Shown: in pieces, positions 1 to 11,136 of the stretch
How positions within the stretch are numbered: the stretch's first letter is position 1
How the letters are laid out: each line of letters opens with the position of its first letter
NCBI GenBank assembly: GCA_003952965.2
Contig: RXIC02000331.1
Coordinates: forward strand, 1-64,000
Direction of reading: 5' to 3'
Origin: Morella rubra
Taxonomy: Eukaryota > Streptophyta > Magnoliopsida > Fagales > Myricaceae
DNA: 64,000 nucleotides
Notes under the pieces: generated by a model
Told to the model about the DNA's origin: nothing
What the model saw: only the letters and a program-made list of their open reading frames with translations
Database searches by the model: none
Program-made: the position numbers and the translations under genes

Positions 1-1030
1 TAGACGGGGGCTAGAATTGATGATTTTCAAAAGTTATGGGTCTCAAATCGCCGAATTGATAATTAAGGTACCGATTTGATTTTTGTTCATACTTATGGGG
101 CTAACTATAACTTTACCAAAAGAAAAAAAATTAGAACAAAGGTCAAGTATCACCCTCCACTCTCTGAAAATAAAATAAAAACTCGAAAATCAATAAATAA
201 CTAAAAAATATGCAAGAAAGAGACAAAAAAGATATCTAAGAATAAACTAAATAAAAAACCAAGACTGAAACAGAGAAATAAAAATAGATTAGTCAAAAGA
301 AAAGAGAGCGAAAAAGAAAATAATTGTAAAATAAGAAATAAACATTAAAAGAAATCCTAAAAAGGTAAACCTAAGTACAACAGAAAAGAACCAATTAAGA
401 AAACGAAAAAAAAAAGGTGTGACTCTACCCATAAAAAACCTAACAAATAAAACATGCGAAAATAACCCAAAAGACTAAATTATAAACAAAAAAATGGAAT
501 TTTTTTTTTCAAAAAATAAGTAAAACCCTTGGCCTTTTAGAAAAGGAAAGAGAAAATGAAAAACAAGAATTAGGAATATGGAAATTATAAAAATTTGCAA
601 AAAGATAGATAAACATTGAATAAATCCTAAAAAATGAAATTTAGTAAGAATAGGAAAGATAAATATAAATCAACATCACATAAATTTTAATTTTTTAAAA
701 AAAAATAATTAAAACAACTCACCTGGCCAGGATCACTCTGACCCACTGTCGCTTGGGTCACGAACACTGACCGCCACCATCCTTCCAAGAAAAGTTACGG
801 GCATGTTTGTTTGTTTTATAAAAGTATTCTAAAATACAATGAATACAACAAATTCACAAAACGAACATCAAAAAATTCTACACAAACACCAATACCTTTA
901 ACACATACTCTAATATCTTTTCACACAAACTTCAATACCTTTTGCAAAAAAAAATTATAACAAATATTCTCTCTCCATACATTTTCACCAAACTCAAAAA
1001 TCCTAAAAATCCCTTAGATAATAAGGTCAT
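1..1030. other. AT-rich spacer, no gene seen
   Basis: The stretch is strongly A-rich on the plus strand, with many A runs and no reading frame of note. No recognisable gene, RNA or transposon domain was seen. The end of it (about 780-1030) looks like repeat debris but I could not assign it to a family. Confidence 0.6.
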
Positions 1031-1039
1031 AGAAAAAAA

Positions 1040-1310
1040 GGTCAAAATAATTGTTTGGAAAAAGTACCCAAACAGTCCTTATGGTTTCACGTTGTAACAA
1101 AATGGTCCTCGTGGTCTCCATTTGAACAAATTAGTCCCTGTGGTCAGCAAATTGTTGCAACGTGGTCCCTCCATCAATCCCCCCGCAAAGCCATTAATGG
1201 AGCACGTTGACTTGTCAATAATTTACCACGTGGACACTGATGAGCTGACAATTTTCACATGTGGAATGCCAGCTCATCCAAATTTTTAACACGTCATATT
1301 GAGTAAATTT
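1040..1310. repeat. MULE-type terminal repeat fragment
   Basis: This stretch repeats short phrases of the type 'aatggtcctcgtggt' and 'attagtccctgtggt', followed by a run about a preceding 'acgttgac' and 'acgtgg' stretch. The same phrase structure forms the terminal inverted repeats of the large MULE later in this window (38783 and 45786 ends). It is therefore probably one terminus of a related Mutator-like element. I did not find a matching inverted partner nearby, so the element is truncated or its other end has diverged. Confidence 0.5.
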
Positions 1311-1329
1311 GGCCAAAAAAAAAAACCTC

Positions 1330-1830
1330 GTGAAATCAAAACACGCCCATCTCCCCTGTTCTCCCATTCCCCACAGCGAGCCCTAACAACCTGTTTATTA
1401 AGCACAAAAGAGCCCAGTGGGGAAAAACTTACACTCCTTTCTAAACCTAGACTCCTGATTACCGAAACACCCAGATCCTTAATGAGGATCATAATAGCCA
1501 GTGGGGAAAAACTTTTGTCTTCTTCAGTTGTTAGGGATGGAGGCGCAAGCTAGAGATTTAAAGCCTTGAAGCATGCACAAGAACAAGCAGCTTGAGAAGG
1601 CCGAAGGCTTGAGGAGGTATGCCACCTACTTTTATACATGAGCAAGGATCTTTGTAATTTTTTTTTCTTTTTTGCCTTTATGTTTTGGATATTGTTTTGT
1701 ACCCAATGGAATTGTGCAGGTTGTTCTAGAACGGTGGGGTTCTCTTGGTCAACTCGCTATTACTATAGCATTTCATACAGCTGCCCCATCTTGTGCCCAT
1801 CAACATGCCATAAGAGATAGAAAGAGAGGA
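1330..1830 (+). other. Gene-like exon pair, possibly captured host sequence
   Basis: Next to the MULE-like terminus lies a less AT-rich stretch with a plausible spliced structure. A donor GAGGAG/GTATGC is at 1616/1617, and a pyrimidine-rich tract then leads to an acceptor TTGTGCAG/GTTG at 1719/1720, giving a 103-bp intron. The flanking frames are short (an 84-codon frame at 1299-1553) and match no family I recognise. A host gene fragment carried by a MULE is one explanation; a chance splice-like arrangement in degenerate DNA is another. Confidence 0.25.
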
Positions 1831-2784
1831 TTAACTGAGCAACGACATACAAGTTCGAATGATCAACGTGAGACGGATATAAAAAGGGTACCTTAGAATT
1901 GTTTGGCTACTTCCTCAATCTTACAAAAGAAAAGGTTCTCTAGTGAAAAATTCGATGGGGTACAAATGGAAAAACATGAAACTTTGCCTGCAACAAAATT
2001 ATACTTACTTGATCTGACAAACTTCTTGAACTTTGTCTGCGATTGAATCTTCAATCTTAGATAATCTTCAGGTCTTGTTGATCTCACACCTTGAGTCTTT
2101 TGATTTCACAACTAAGCAGTCCAAATGTTCTTGCTTCCTTCCTTCCACTCCCATGCCGTATAGGGTTTCTCATAATCATATAACGGCCAACGTCAAGAAA
2201 AAGCTATTTTATATCTTTTCTGAACCCTAGCTGTGATATAGTGTGGGATCATTAAGACCTCAGATCTCGATCGTAGGATCACATAGGGCGATGGCTAATC
2301 TTACCTACATGCCCTCCACGGCCAGGGTTTGCCCCTAGATACTAGAATTGGGTAGAGCTATCCACCCTTGTAGCAAGGGGGCCAGAAGTTGTCCCTATTG
2401 CGTGATGGGGGCAGTTCTGCCTACCCCCTGGCCGTGGAGAAGCAGGGTGAGATCTACTCCCACATTATAGACAGGGGTATTTTATCCCCCACGGTCGCAA
2501 GGGGACTATATAGTGGCCATAGAAGGTCCCAAGGTCTTGTTGCGGCTGTTTCACAGTGCACCCCGGACCAAGGTGTCCAGAATTGCAGGAAAACCCCCTT
2601 ACAACAGAGAGCAAAGAGGCTAGACTTGCCCCCCTGCACGCATTGTGCAGATTTGGTCCTTTACACATTGGGGATGTCAAAAATTGTTCAAAATTTTTAT
2701 TTTATCTTTTATTTAATTTTTTGTTATCTGCGTAGATAACTCCTCCCTCGCATCTCTTTTGCATCTTCTACTTTACCCAACATT
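1831..2784. other. Unassigned repeat-like DNA
   Basis: No credible gene. The part at about 2280-2650 is richer in C and G, with repeated short phrases around 'ccccctggccgtgg', and lies just upstream of the copia Gag relic. It may be a decayed leader or LTR of that element, but no LTR partner or primer-binding site was found. Confidence 0.35.
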
Positions 2785-3390
2785 AAACAACTCATTTCCA
2801 TTAAACTTACCCCTAGAAACTATCTCCTTTGGACATCTCAATTTCTTCATATTCTTGGTAGTCATAATTTATTGGGCAGCGTGGAGAGTACTGAATCATG
2901 CACACCTCTATTTGTATCTGTCTCTCAAGATCATAACAAACAAGTTCTGAATCCAACCTATGGTTTGTGGCAGAAGAAGGATCAATACCTTCTTAGTTGG
3001 ATTAATGCTACATTGGCAGAGAATGTTTTAACTACAGTGTATGAACTCAACACTTCACTTCAACTATGATATATTCTAAATTTGAGATTTGCTTCTCAAA
3101 ACAAGACCAGAATCACTCAGTTGAAGTGTTAATTACAAACTCTTTGGCAGGAACCTAAATCTTGTATTGAGTATTTATAACTTGCCAAATTATTGGCATA
3201 TCAGCAGGCTGCAGTTGGAAATCTTGTAGATGAAGATGAATTGATTACTTATGTGGCTAACGGGTTGCAAACTGCTTATATCCTGTTTGTCACCTTTTTT
3301 CAAATTGTCTCTCAAGATTAAGTTGTCACATTTTAAGACTTTCATGCTGAGCTTTGAAAACCACTCAGGCATGAACCATTTCGTTATGTT
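2785..3390 (+). pseudogene. Ty1/copia Gag relic
   Basis: Across frames the translation gives the pattern of a plant copia Gag (UBN2/DUF4219 type). A start resembling NNSFPLNL is followed by NPTYGLWQKKDQYLLSWI (about 2948-3003), ENVLTTVYELNTS, and further on NKTRITQL and DELITYVANGLQ. Known Gags of this group carry 'NPAY.LW.RQDQ.LLSW' and 'LW.QDQ...' at matching positions. Frameshifts and stops break the frame repeatedly, and no zinc knuckle, protease or polymerase follows. The relic ends where the C/T-rich leader of the LINE begins. Confidence 0.75.
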
Positions 3391-3594
3391 GAAACTCTCT
3401 AGGACCTTGCTTCCTTTCCTTTGGTTTCCCCCTCTGCTTTATTGTCTATTTCTCATTTTTTGGGTTGGTTGGTAGCTGCTGCCGCCTGACTTTGACCCCC
3501 TGCAGTTTGTCTTCACTTCTTCTGTCCCTCTCCTTTTTGTCTTTTATCCTTTCATTCTCTTCTCCTCTCTCTTTTTCCTTTGTGCCCCCTTCCA

Positions 3595-4529
3595 ATGTCC
3601 TCTGCACAGCCCTCTTTTCCCTTCAGAGTGCTTTGTGTGTCTTCTCCTACCTCCGCTTCACCATGTCTCTTAATTGTAAACTGCCTTCCTCCGCCTCTTC
3701 TCACGCCACCCTCCCCCTTCTCCACTGAACCACCCTTCCTCATGCTCTCAGCATCTTCGTCCCCCTCTCAGCTATCTGAATTTCCTCGATCTCGCCATGG
3801 CAAAAACATAGTGGACCCTTCATTGTCCCATTGCCTCCCACTTTTGTCCCCACCCTTCACCCTATTTCTCCCCGTACTTCTCCCAAGCTTACCTCCATCA
3901 TATCTCCCCCCTCCACCACCATCACCCCTAATTTGCTTATACCTACCCCTGTCCCTTCTCCCTCTCACCAACCTCCTCGCATTGTCAGCCCTGGTCCGGT
4001 GGACCCTCTCTTGAATGAGTTCCCGGCTGTTGATACAATGGACTTTCAGGAGGCTGAGGCTACTTCAGATCTTTTGCTCTTGGGTAGAGTGGCTGTGGAG
4101 CGAAGATTTTGTCCTCATGCTGTCCAGGAAGTCATTTTTAAAGCTCGGTTGTTTGGCCCCTCCCTCAAGATTGAGTTCCTTAAATTGAACTGCTTTCTTT
4201 TTCACTTTGAATCCTCTGATGAGCGTGATCGGACTCTCTCCAGAGGGCCTTGGAATATTAGAGGGCATTTTCTAGTGCTTAAAAAGTCACCAGCTGGAAT
4301 GGCCTTCTGGATTCATTTACATGGTGTTCCCCTTTGTGGTTCAAACCCTGATGTTCTTAGGCGCATTGGTGCTACGGTGCGAAAGGTTGTGGAGTGCAAC
4401 TTTCCTCTCAGTCGTATGCTGGTGTGCACCAACTACCCTTGTTTGCGAGTGGAACTGGATACAAGACTACCACTCCCTACTGGCTTCTCTCTCCCTCGGC
4501 AATACCTTCCTCCTACCTGGATTGATTTT
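3595..4529 (+). pseudogene. LINE ORF1, N-terminal part (DUF4283)
   Basis: A serine/proline-rich leader starting at the ATG at 3595 is followed, after a frame change near 3830-4010, by a DUF4283 domain (about 4060-4529). Motifs are LLLLGRVAVERRFCP, KIEFLKLNCFLFHFES, RGPWNIRGHFLVLKK and WIHLHGVPL. In plant L1 elements this domain forms the ORF1 RNA-binding protein. The frame is cut at 4530 by the copia 5' LTR inside the sequence LPPTWIDF and resumes at 9823 on the far side. The region is very C/T-rich at its start, as LINE leaders often are. Confidence 0.85.
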
Positions 4530-4560
4530 TGTTAGTATGTTACCCTATTGTCTATATCTT

Positions 4561-4613
4561 CCTGATTCCGGAAGATCATGGAAATATATCTTCCATGATC
4601 TTCCTGAATCAGG
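4561..4613. promoter_or_regulatory. 53-bp imperfect palindrome in the LTR U3
   Basis: The arms CCTGATTC/GGAAGATCATGGAA and TTCCATGATCTTCC/GAATCAGG pair around a 7-nt loop ATATATC. The same structure is present in the 3' LTR (about 9582-9633) with one lost base in the right arm. It lies in U3 about 100 bp upstream of the TATA-like box, so it could be a protein-binding site or fold as a hairpin in the transcript terminus. Confidence 0.7.
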
Positions 4614-4712
4614 ACGATATTCTCATATCAAGAAGATTGTGATTTGTGATCAAATTGTAATTTGTAATTATATGTTGATTCTGATTACTTTGTATAGCTC
4701 TCTCCCTCCTCC

Positions 4713-4719
4713 TATAAAA
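4713..4719 (+). promoter_or_regulatory. TATA box of the copia LTR promoter
   Basis: TATAAAA lies in the context CTCCTATAAAAGGAC and is conserved in the 3' LTR at 9733-9739. Position within the LTR (about 90 bp before its end) suits the U3/R boundary. Confidence 0.65.
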
Positions 4720-4803
4720 GGACAGGTCATTGTATAGGTTTAATATATCTTTGAATATACAAAGCATTCTCCATTCTCTCTGTTTCTTTCTACTATTTCA
4801 ACA

Positions 4804-4815
4804 TGGTATCAGAGC
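4804..4815 (+). other. Primer-binding site (initiator tRNA-Met type)
   Basis: TGGTATCAGAGC follows the 5' LTR with no spacer. It is the standard plant copia site, complementary to the 3' end of initiator methionine tRNA. Confidence 0.92.
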
Positions 4816-5485
4816 CTTCTGTCAATCGATTTTTGGTCTGTTAATACCTTTAATCGATTTTCCCTGGCTCTCTTCTTGTGGGTTCTTCACTTTTGTAGTT
4901 CTTTCACTAAAATTCGGACCTCTGTTCTTCGATTTTTGGTGTTTCCATACCTCAAATCGATTCTACGGGTCTCATAGTTTTGTTTGGTGGAAAGAACGTC
5001 CTGTTCTGAAGTCACACGCGCCCTCACGCGCCGTCTGAAGGTTCTGCCGCTCAGTCCTTCTTCGCACGCGCCCCCAGAGCTTAGCCTCACGCGCCCACCA
5101 CACGCCCTGCGTCCGATAGCACGCGCCCATCGGCCGGCCCACACTCTCGCCCGTCCAGCACAGTTTCGGCCCAGTCCAGATCGGTCCGACCCAGTTCCGC
5201 CGGATCCAGTTCGCCAGGTTCACGCCCCAGCCTAGTACTGTCCGGCCCTATTTTGTCTGGCCCAGCTCCCGCTCCGTCCGGCCCCCAGCCCAGATCCAGC
5301 ACTCTCTGGCCCAGATCCAGTCCGGCGGCCAATCCAGTTCAGTCCGGTCATCCTCTGCACCGACCGCCGTCCACCGCAGGTAGCAACCTCCGGCCACCGT
5401 CCATCCGTCCACCTCCGGCCTAGTTTTTCGCGCTGGTTTCAACCGTACCCTCTGTTTGCTCTAATTCGGTCAGCATCTCTCCCTT
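4816..5485 (+). other. Copia leader with GC-rich, CpG-rich block
   Basis: The leader between primer-binding site and Gag ATG is AT-rich to about 4990. It then becomes strikingly GC-rich to about 5420, with repeated ACGCGCCC and CGGCCCAG/TCCGGCCC phrases. The rest of the element and its surroundings are AT-rich. A frame of 83 codons here (4984-5235) is low-complexity Pro/Arg and probably not a gene. Confidence 0.7.
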
Positions 5486-7102
5486 ATGGCTTCCACTAAT
5501 GATGTTAATGTCCTTCGGCCTATCGACATTATTTTGGATGGCTCCAACTACAATGCTTGGGCCCAGCAAATGTCGGTATTTCTCATTGGTCGTCGGTTCT
5601 GGCGTTTTGTAACTGGTGATAAAACGGAACCTAAGAAAGCTGACAAGGAAACTGCAGTTGATTTCGCTGATCGTCTCGAGGTATGGGAAGCCACTCATTG
5701 TAAGATTTTATCTTGGTTCATCAATACCTCTGTCCCATCTATTCGCAGTCTTCTTCCCAAATTTCGTAATGCCCACCTTGCTTGGGAATTTTTGGCCAAC
5801 CGATACAACTGCGCTAGTGATGTCGCTCTCCAGTTTCAGCTGGAATCTAAGTTGTATCAGATGCATCAACAGCCTGGCCAATCTATTGCTGAGTTTCACT
5901 CTCAGGTGAGTAGTATCTGGGATCAACTCTCTCAAGCTGATCCCTCTTTCCCTGATGCTAAGTCTGCTGCGCTCTTTTCTGAATATCGGGATCGCCGTCA
6001 GTTCATTCATTTTATGATGCGTATTCGGGATGATTTTGAGAATACTAGAGCATCTTTGCTTCATCGCTCTCCCTTGCCTACCCTTAATGTTGCTCTTACT
6101 GAGCTCATTTCCGAGGAGACACGACAGCAGACTCGTCGGGTGCAAACTTCTGATATGGTCATGGCCACTGCATCCTCTGATTCCATAGCCGCTGCTGCTC
6201 AGCCGCAACGTTTCTTTGGTAAATGTCACTATTGTAAGGAGGCAGGTCACCAGATTTCTGATTGTGCAAAGAAAAAGGCTAAGGATGCCAGAGATGCTCA
6301 GAAAGCTAAGACCTATACTCCCACCTCCAAGAATTTTGCTGCTGCGTCTACCAGTCCCTCAGCTTCTGGGTCATCTTCTACACTCGTTTCTTCATCCTTT
6401 ACTGCAGCTGATCTCGAGGCAATTGTCCATCAGGTTCTATCTCGTTCTTCTACTGCATTGACTGTCTCCTCAGGTAAATCTTCCTCTTGGTTTATTGACT
6501 CAGCCTGTTGCAATCATATGACTTCTGATCCTTCTCTCCTATTTGATAAACAATCTTTGCATCCTGTACCTGTCATATACACTGCTGATGGTTCCCATAT
6601 GTCTGTCAGTCATGTTGGCTCTATTTCTACATCTACTCTTTCCATTCCTGACACATATCACGTTCCCAAATTGTCTCTCAATCTCCTTTCTGTTGGTCAA
6701 CTTGTTGAGCATGGTCTTATCCTAACCTTTTCTAACAAAGGGTGTGATGTGCAGGATCAGAAGACGGGCCAGCTAGTTGGGACAGGCCGTAAAGTTGGTC
6801 GCCTTTTTGAGCTTTCGTTCCTGCATGTTCCTCGTTCGTGTTTTGTTTCGTCTCTTGCAGCCTCTGTCTCTTCCAGTCTTTGGCACTCTCGTCTCGGTCA
6901 TGCTTCTTTACCTCGTGTTCAGTCTCTAGCTTCTAGTGGCCACTTAGGACGAGTCGATTTTGACTCTTTTGATTGTGTTTCTTGTCAAATGGGAAAACAA
7001 AAGGCCTTACCATTTAATAATAGTGCATCTTTATCCTCTGCCCCTTTTGATCTTGTTCATTCTGATGTTTGGGGACCTGCCCCTATTCCTAGTCAGGGGG
7101 GT
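5486..7102 (+). pseudogene. Copia Gag, protease and start of integrase
   Basis: The frame opens at the ATG after CTCCCTT and reads about 540 residues. Gag starts ILDGSNYNAWAQQMSVFL. A CCHC knuckle CHYCKEAGHQISDC lies near residue 248. The aspartic protease site reads WFIDSACCNHMT (DSA in place of the usual DSG). The GAG-pre-integrase zinc finger shows WHSRLGHAS followed by CVSCQMGK, and the first integrase aspartate lies in DLVHSDVWGPAP. Near 7102, after QGG, a single-base loss shifts the frame. Downstream sense (FVIFIDDYSRYTWLYLL) continues in another frame, so the integrase is split and this reading ends in nonsense at 7210. Confidence 0.9.
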
Positions 7103-7797
7103 CTCGTTACTTTGTTATATTTATTGATGATTATTCTCGTTACACATGGCTTTATCTCTTACATGATCGATCTGAGTTATTACGTGTTTTTCGTGACTTT
7201 AAACAGATGATAAAAACTCAGTTCAACCGCACAATCAAAATTTTTCGTTCCGATAACGCCATGGAGTATACATCTGTCTCTTTTCTTAACACCCTCAAAG
7301 AAGATGGCACTTTGTCTCATCGCTCTTGTCCATATACTTCCCAACAGAATGGGCGTGCTGAACGTAAGCATCTCCATATTCTCAACACTGTAAGATCTCT
7401 TCTCATCTCTGCCCAACTCCCTGAATCATTCTGGGGCGAAGCTGCTCTTACAACTGTTCATACCATTAATCGCGTTCCTTCTCCTACCACTTCTAACCAA
7501 ACTCCTTATGAGCTCCTACATGGAAAGGTACCCAATTATTCTCTCTTGAAAATTTTCGGTTGTGCCTGTTTTGTATTACTGCCACCTCATGAACGTACCA
7601 AACTTGAACCTCGTTCTCGTCTATGTTGTTTCCTTGGTTATGGGATTGAACACAAAGGTTATCGATGTTATGATCCTATAACCCAGCGTCTCCGTGTCTC
7701 CCGTCATGTTCAGTTTTGGGAACATAAGTTCTTCACCAGTATGTCTCCCTTCCCAAACACTTCTTCATCTCTCTCTCCTGTTTTTTTTACTCTAGTA
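7103..7797 (+). pseudogene. Copia integrase core, second frame
   Basis: Continues the polyprotein after the frameshift. The second catalytic aspartate is in FRSDNAMEY and the glutamate in NGRAERKH, with QQNGRAE typical of copia integrases. The trailing part (YELLHGKVPNYSLLKIFGC, KLEPRSRLCCFLGY, GYRCYDP) is the usual copia integrase C-terminal region. A second single-base shift in a run of T at about 7781-7790 ends this frame with a stop at 7798. Confidence 0.9.
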
Positions 7798-9536
7798 TAG
7801 ATATTTCTTTCGATTCTGATGCAGGTGTTGAAAGCTCCTTAAGTGACCATCCAGCGCCAGTTCCTTCTGAGTCTGGAACGTCGCCTGATCCCGTCATCAC
7901 TCCTGATTCCACACCCACTCCAGATATTCGTCGAACTACTCGCGTAAGAGCCCCTCCATCTCATCTTAATGATTTTCATTGTTTTTCTGCTATTGCCACT
8001 CTTCATGAGCCTCGCAGTTATCGTGAAGCTAGTTCTGACCCTCTTTGGCAAAAAGCTATGTCTGATGAACTCCAGGCTCTTCACAAAACTCGTACATGGG
8101 ACTTGGTCGATTTGCCTCCTGGTAAGTCTGCAATTGGATGCAAGTGGGTGTACAAGATTAAGACACGTGCTGATGGGTCGGTTGAACGCTACAAAGCTCG
8201 TCTTGTGGCACAAGGATTTACTCAGGAATATGGTATTGACTATGAGGAGACTTTTGCACCTGTTGCACGTCTTACTTCTTTTCGATCTTTACTTGCAGTT
8301 GTAGCCATTCGCCAGTGGAGCCTATTCCAAATGGATGTGACGAATGCGTTCCTTAATGGTGATCTGGAAGAAGAAGTCTATCTCAAGCCTCCCCAAGGTT
8401 TTGAGCACCCACCTCAGAAGGTTTGCCGCCTTCGTAAGGCTCTTTACGGTCTCAAGCAGTCTCCTCGTACTTGGTTTTCCAAGTTCAGTTCAGTTATGGC
8501 TCAGCAGGGTTTCACTCCCAGTGCATATGATTCTGCCTTGTTCATCCGTCAGTCTAAGAATGGTATTGTTCTCCTTTTACTTTATGTTGATGACATGGTT
8601 ATTACCGGTGATGATCTTTCTGGCATTCAGGCACTTCAGCGGTTCCTTAGTCAGCAGTTTGAGATGAAAGATTTGGGTTCTTTAAGTTATTTCTTAGGTC
8701 TTGAGGTGTCCTCTTGTTCCGATGGATATTATCTTTCTCAAGCTAAGTATGCATCTGAACTCTTGTCTCGTGCCGGATTGACCGATAGTAAGACTGTTGA
8801 TAGTCCTCTGGAGACAAATGTCAAACTTCTTCCCAACGAGGGCGCCCTCTTAGATGATGCCACGCTCTATCGACAATTGGTTGGTAGTCTCATCTACCTC
8901 ACGGTGACTCGTCCTGACATTTCCTATGCCGTCACCTTGGTCAGCCAATTTATGCATTCCCCTCGCTCTACTCACTATGCCGCTGTTCTCCGGATTCTTC
9001 GGTATGTCAAGGGGACTTTGTTTCATGGGCTTCATTTTTCTGCTCACTCCTCGTTGGATCTTCAGGCGTACTCTGATGCTGATTGGGCAGGAGATCCCAC
9101 TGATCGTCGCTCCACCACTGGATATTGTTTCTTGCTCGGCACATCTCTTATCTCGTGGAAAAGTAAGAAACAGACTGTTGTCTCTCGTTCCAGTACGGAA
9201 GCTGAATATCGTGCCTTGGCCGATACTACCTCAGAACTCTTGTGGCTTCGGTGGTTATTGCACGATATGGGTGTTCCTTTTTCTGATAGTTCACCTCTTC
9301 ATTGTGACAACACGAGTGCCATTCAGATTGCTCACAATGATGTCTTTCATGAGCGCACAAAACATATTGAAATCGACTGTCATTTCATTCGTCATCATAT
9401 CAAGCAAGATACTCTTCGCTTGCATCATGTTCCTTCTACAGATCAGCTCGCTGATATCTTCACCAAGGCTCATCCTCCTGGACGTCATCAAGATTTAGTT
9501 GGCAAACTCAAGTTAGCATCTTCGCTCCCACCTTGA
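7794..9536 (+). pseudogene. Copia reverse transcriptase and RNase H, third frame
   Basis: From AGT at 7794 the frame is open to the stop at 9536. Motifs in order are a spacer ending RRTTRVRAPPSHLNDF; reverse transcriptase WKWVYKIK-type start (CKWVYKIKTRADG), FAPVARLTSFRSLLA, QMDVTNAFLNGDLEEEVY, YGLKQSPRTWF and the catalytic LLLLYVDDMVITGDD; then RNase H with AYSDADWAGDPTDRRSTTGY, SRSSTEAEYRAL and HCDNTSAIQIAHN. It ends about 13 bp before the 3' LTR. This third of the polyprotein is intact. Confidence 0.93.
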
Positions 9537-9540
9537 GTTT

Positions 9541-9549
9541 GAGGGGGGG
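9541..9549 (+). other. Polypurine tract of the copia element
   Basis: GAGGGGGGG lies directly before the 3' LTR start TGTTAG at 9550, as expected for plus-strand priming. Confidence 0.9.
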
Positions 9550-9822
9550 TGTTAGTATATTGCCATATTGCCTATATCTTCCTGATTTCGGAAGATCATG
9601 GAAATATATCTTCCATGATCTTCTGAATCAGGACGATATTCTCATATCAAGAAGATTGTGATTTGTGATGTAATTGTGATTTGTAATTATGCTGTTGATT
9701 CTGATTACTTTGTATAGCTCTCTCCCTCCTCCTATAAAAGGACGGGTCATTGTATAGGTTTAATATATCTCTGAATATACAAAGCATTATCCATTCTCTC
9801 TGTTCTTTCTACTATTTTAACA
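9550..9822 (+). repeat. 3' LTR of the copia element
   Basis: 273 bp, TGTTAGTATA to TTTTAACA, followed by the duplicated target ATTTT. It shares the palindrome and TATA-like box with the 5' LTR. After the target duplication the LINE ORF1 frame resumes. Confidence 0.95.
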
Positions 9823-11136
9823 ATTTTTGTTTTGAGCGTCTTTCTGGTCTCTGCCTGAGGTGTGGGCATCTCACCCACTACAGCTTCTTTAATGTTCCTG
9901 TCTCCAGCTCCTTCCTGAAGGTACGTTTTTTATGGCTCTTCAAGCTGCCCCTGCTGGCCTTGGTAGATATGATCGGTAGTCCTTTGCTCGTCATAGACCT
10001 TCTCTCTTGGTGGCTGCAGGTGTTAGTGAAGGAAGAACTTTTTTTAACAATTCTTGAGGTTCTTTCGATGCTGTTCCTGGTCTTCCATTGGGACCTACAA
10101 TGGGTGGTGCTCTGGTGGTTGATCAAGAAGTGAGCTCTTCTGTGAGGATTCCTACCCTGGCAGTGGTGGAGCTGGCGGTTGATCCTCTGTTGGTTGAGGC
10201 TGGTTCTCAACGACAATTGCTGGTGAAGGAAACCGTGTCAGACCCGGAGGGTGCTGTTTTTGCTGACACATCAGGTCCTCTATGTCAGATCCTCTACTAA
10301 TCATTTGCTGCTCTTGGAAAAGGTCCCTCTTGTCCCAACTCCTTGGCGTGACCCTCTGACATGCTGGCAGGTATACGGGGATCAGGTTTGGTATGCTCTC
10401 CCTTCCCACTTTGGTTCTCAAGTTGTATCGGCTCTAAAGGTGGCAATGGGTCTGGAGTGCTCCTTTCAGATTCGGCACTTTTTTATCCCCCCTGTATTCC
10501 TTCTGTGGGTGGGGTGCATCTTCGGCTAGGGGCCCCGGCCCCTAATACACCTCCTGGCCCTTTGTTTCCTCCTTTGATTGGTTGTGAGGAGCCCAAGCCC
10601 ACTACTGGCTCTCCTGACTCTTCTGGTTTTCGGGCCCCGATTTTACTTGACTCTATTTCGTCGCCTATTACCTTATTATCTTCGCTAGCCCCCAATTCAA
10701 TATGCTCTGATGAGTTGGGGCCTATGGGTCTACCTCTTCTATCCCTCAAGCGACTTAATGGACTTGATATTGAGGTTACTCTCTTGCAAACCCAAACCCC
10801 CAAGAAAAAATTATTGCTCATTATGGATGAGCAGGGTTACTCTTATATGCTGGCTACTCCAAGTGTGTTCTATGGAGATTCCGTGGACTCTCCGGTTTCT
10901 TTCCAAAAGTTTAGTCTGCCGGCTCATTGGGATGATCCTACTATTCAGCAATTGAAGTCTTTTTGCTTTGGAAAGTCTCTTTCTCGTAGGAGTGTCAAAC
11001 TGAAACATCGTCGGTTTTCTTTACCCTATTCCATCCCTGTTGGTAAAGATGGAAGGGCTCCGGGTGATTCTTCTTCTATTGGTTGCGAGATTTCTTTGGC
11101 CGAGAAGGCGGGCGTATGCATGCCCCCAATCCTCCC
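9823..11136 (+). pseudogene. LINE ORF1 C-terminal part and linker
   Basis: Immediately after the copia insertion the frame FERLSGLCLRCGHLTHYS gives the CX2CX4H start of the ORF1 zinc knuckle. The final cysteine is not seen. The rest is a long low-constraint linker rich in Ser, Pro, Leu and Gly. It is readable as a 259-codon frame at 10361-11140 that ends near the ORF2 start. Frame changes occur before 10361. The region has no other recognisable domain. Confidence 0.7.

Larger units (their letters stand above)
4530..4803 (+). repeat. 5' LTR of the copia element
   Basis: It starts TGTTAGTATG and ends TTTCAACA, immediately followed by the primer-binding site. It contains a long palindrome (4561-4613) and a TATA-like box (4713-4719). 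It aligns along its whole length with the 3' LTR at 9550-9822. Confidence 0.95.
4530..9822 (+). mobile_element. Ty1/copia retrotransposon, nearly complete, two frameshifts
   Basis: The element is 5.29 kb with LTRs of 274 and 273 bp that begin TGTTAG and end AACA. It is flanked by a perfect 5-bp duplication ATTTT (4525-4529 and 9823-9827). A primer-binding site TGGTATCAGAGC abuts the 5' LTR and a G-rich polypurine tract abuts the 3' LTR. The internal region has the copia order Gag, protease, integrase, reverse transcriptase, RNase H. By eye the LTRs differ at roughly 13 substitutions plus a few indels, about 5 percent, so the insertion is fairly young compared with its neighbours. Short LTRs and size suit the Ale/Retrofit lineage, but I cannot place the lineage firmly. 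Two single-base frameshifts in pol make it non-autonomous now. Confidence 0.95.

Noticed and set aside
4984-5235. 83-codon plus-strand frame in the copia leader
   Set aside because: Composition is simple Pro/Arg/Ala from GC-rich repeats, no domain, and it lies between primer site and gag where no gene is expected.
5708-6250. 180-codon minus-strand frame
   Set aside because: Antisense shadow of the copia gag coding region.
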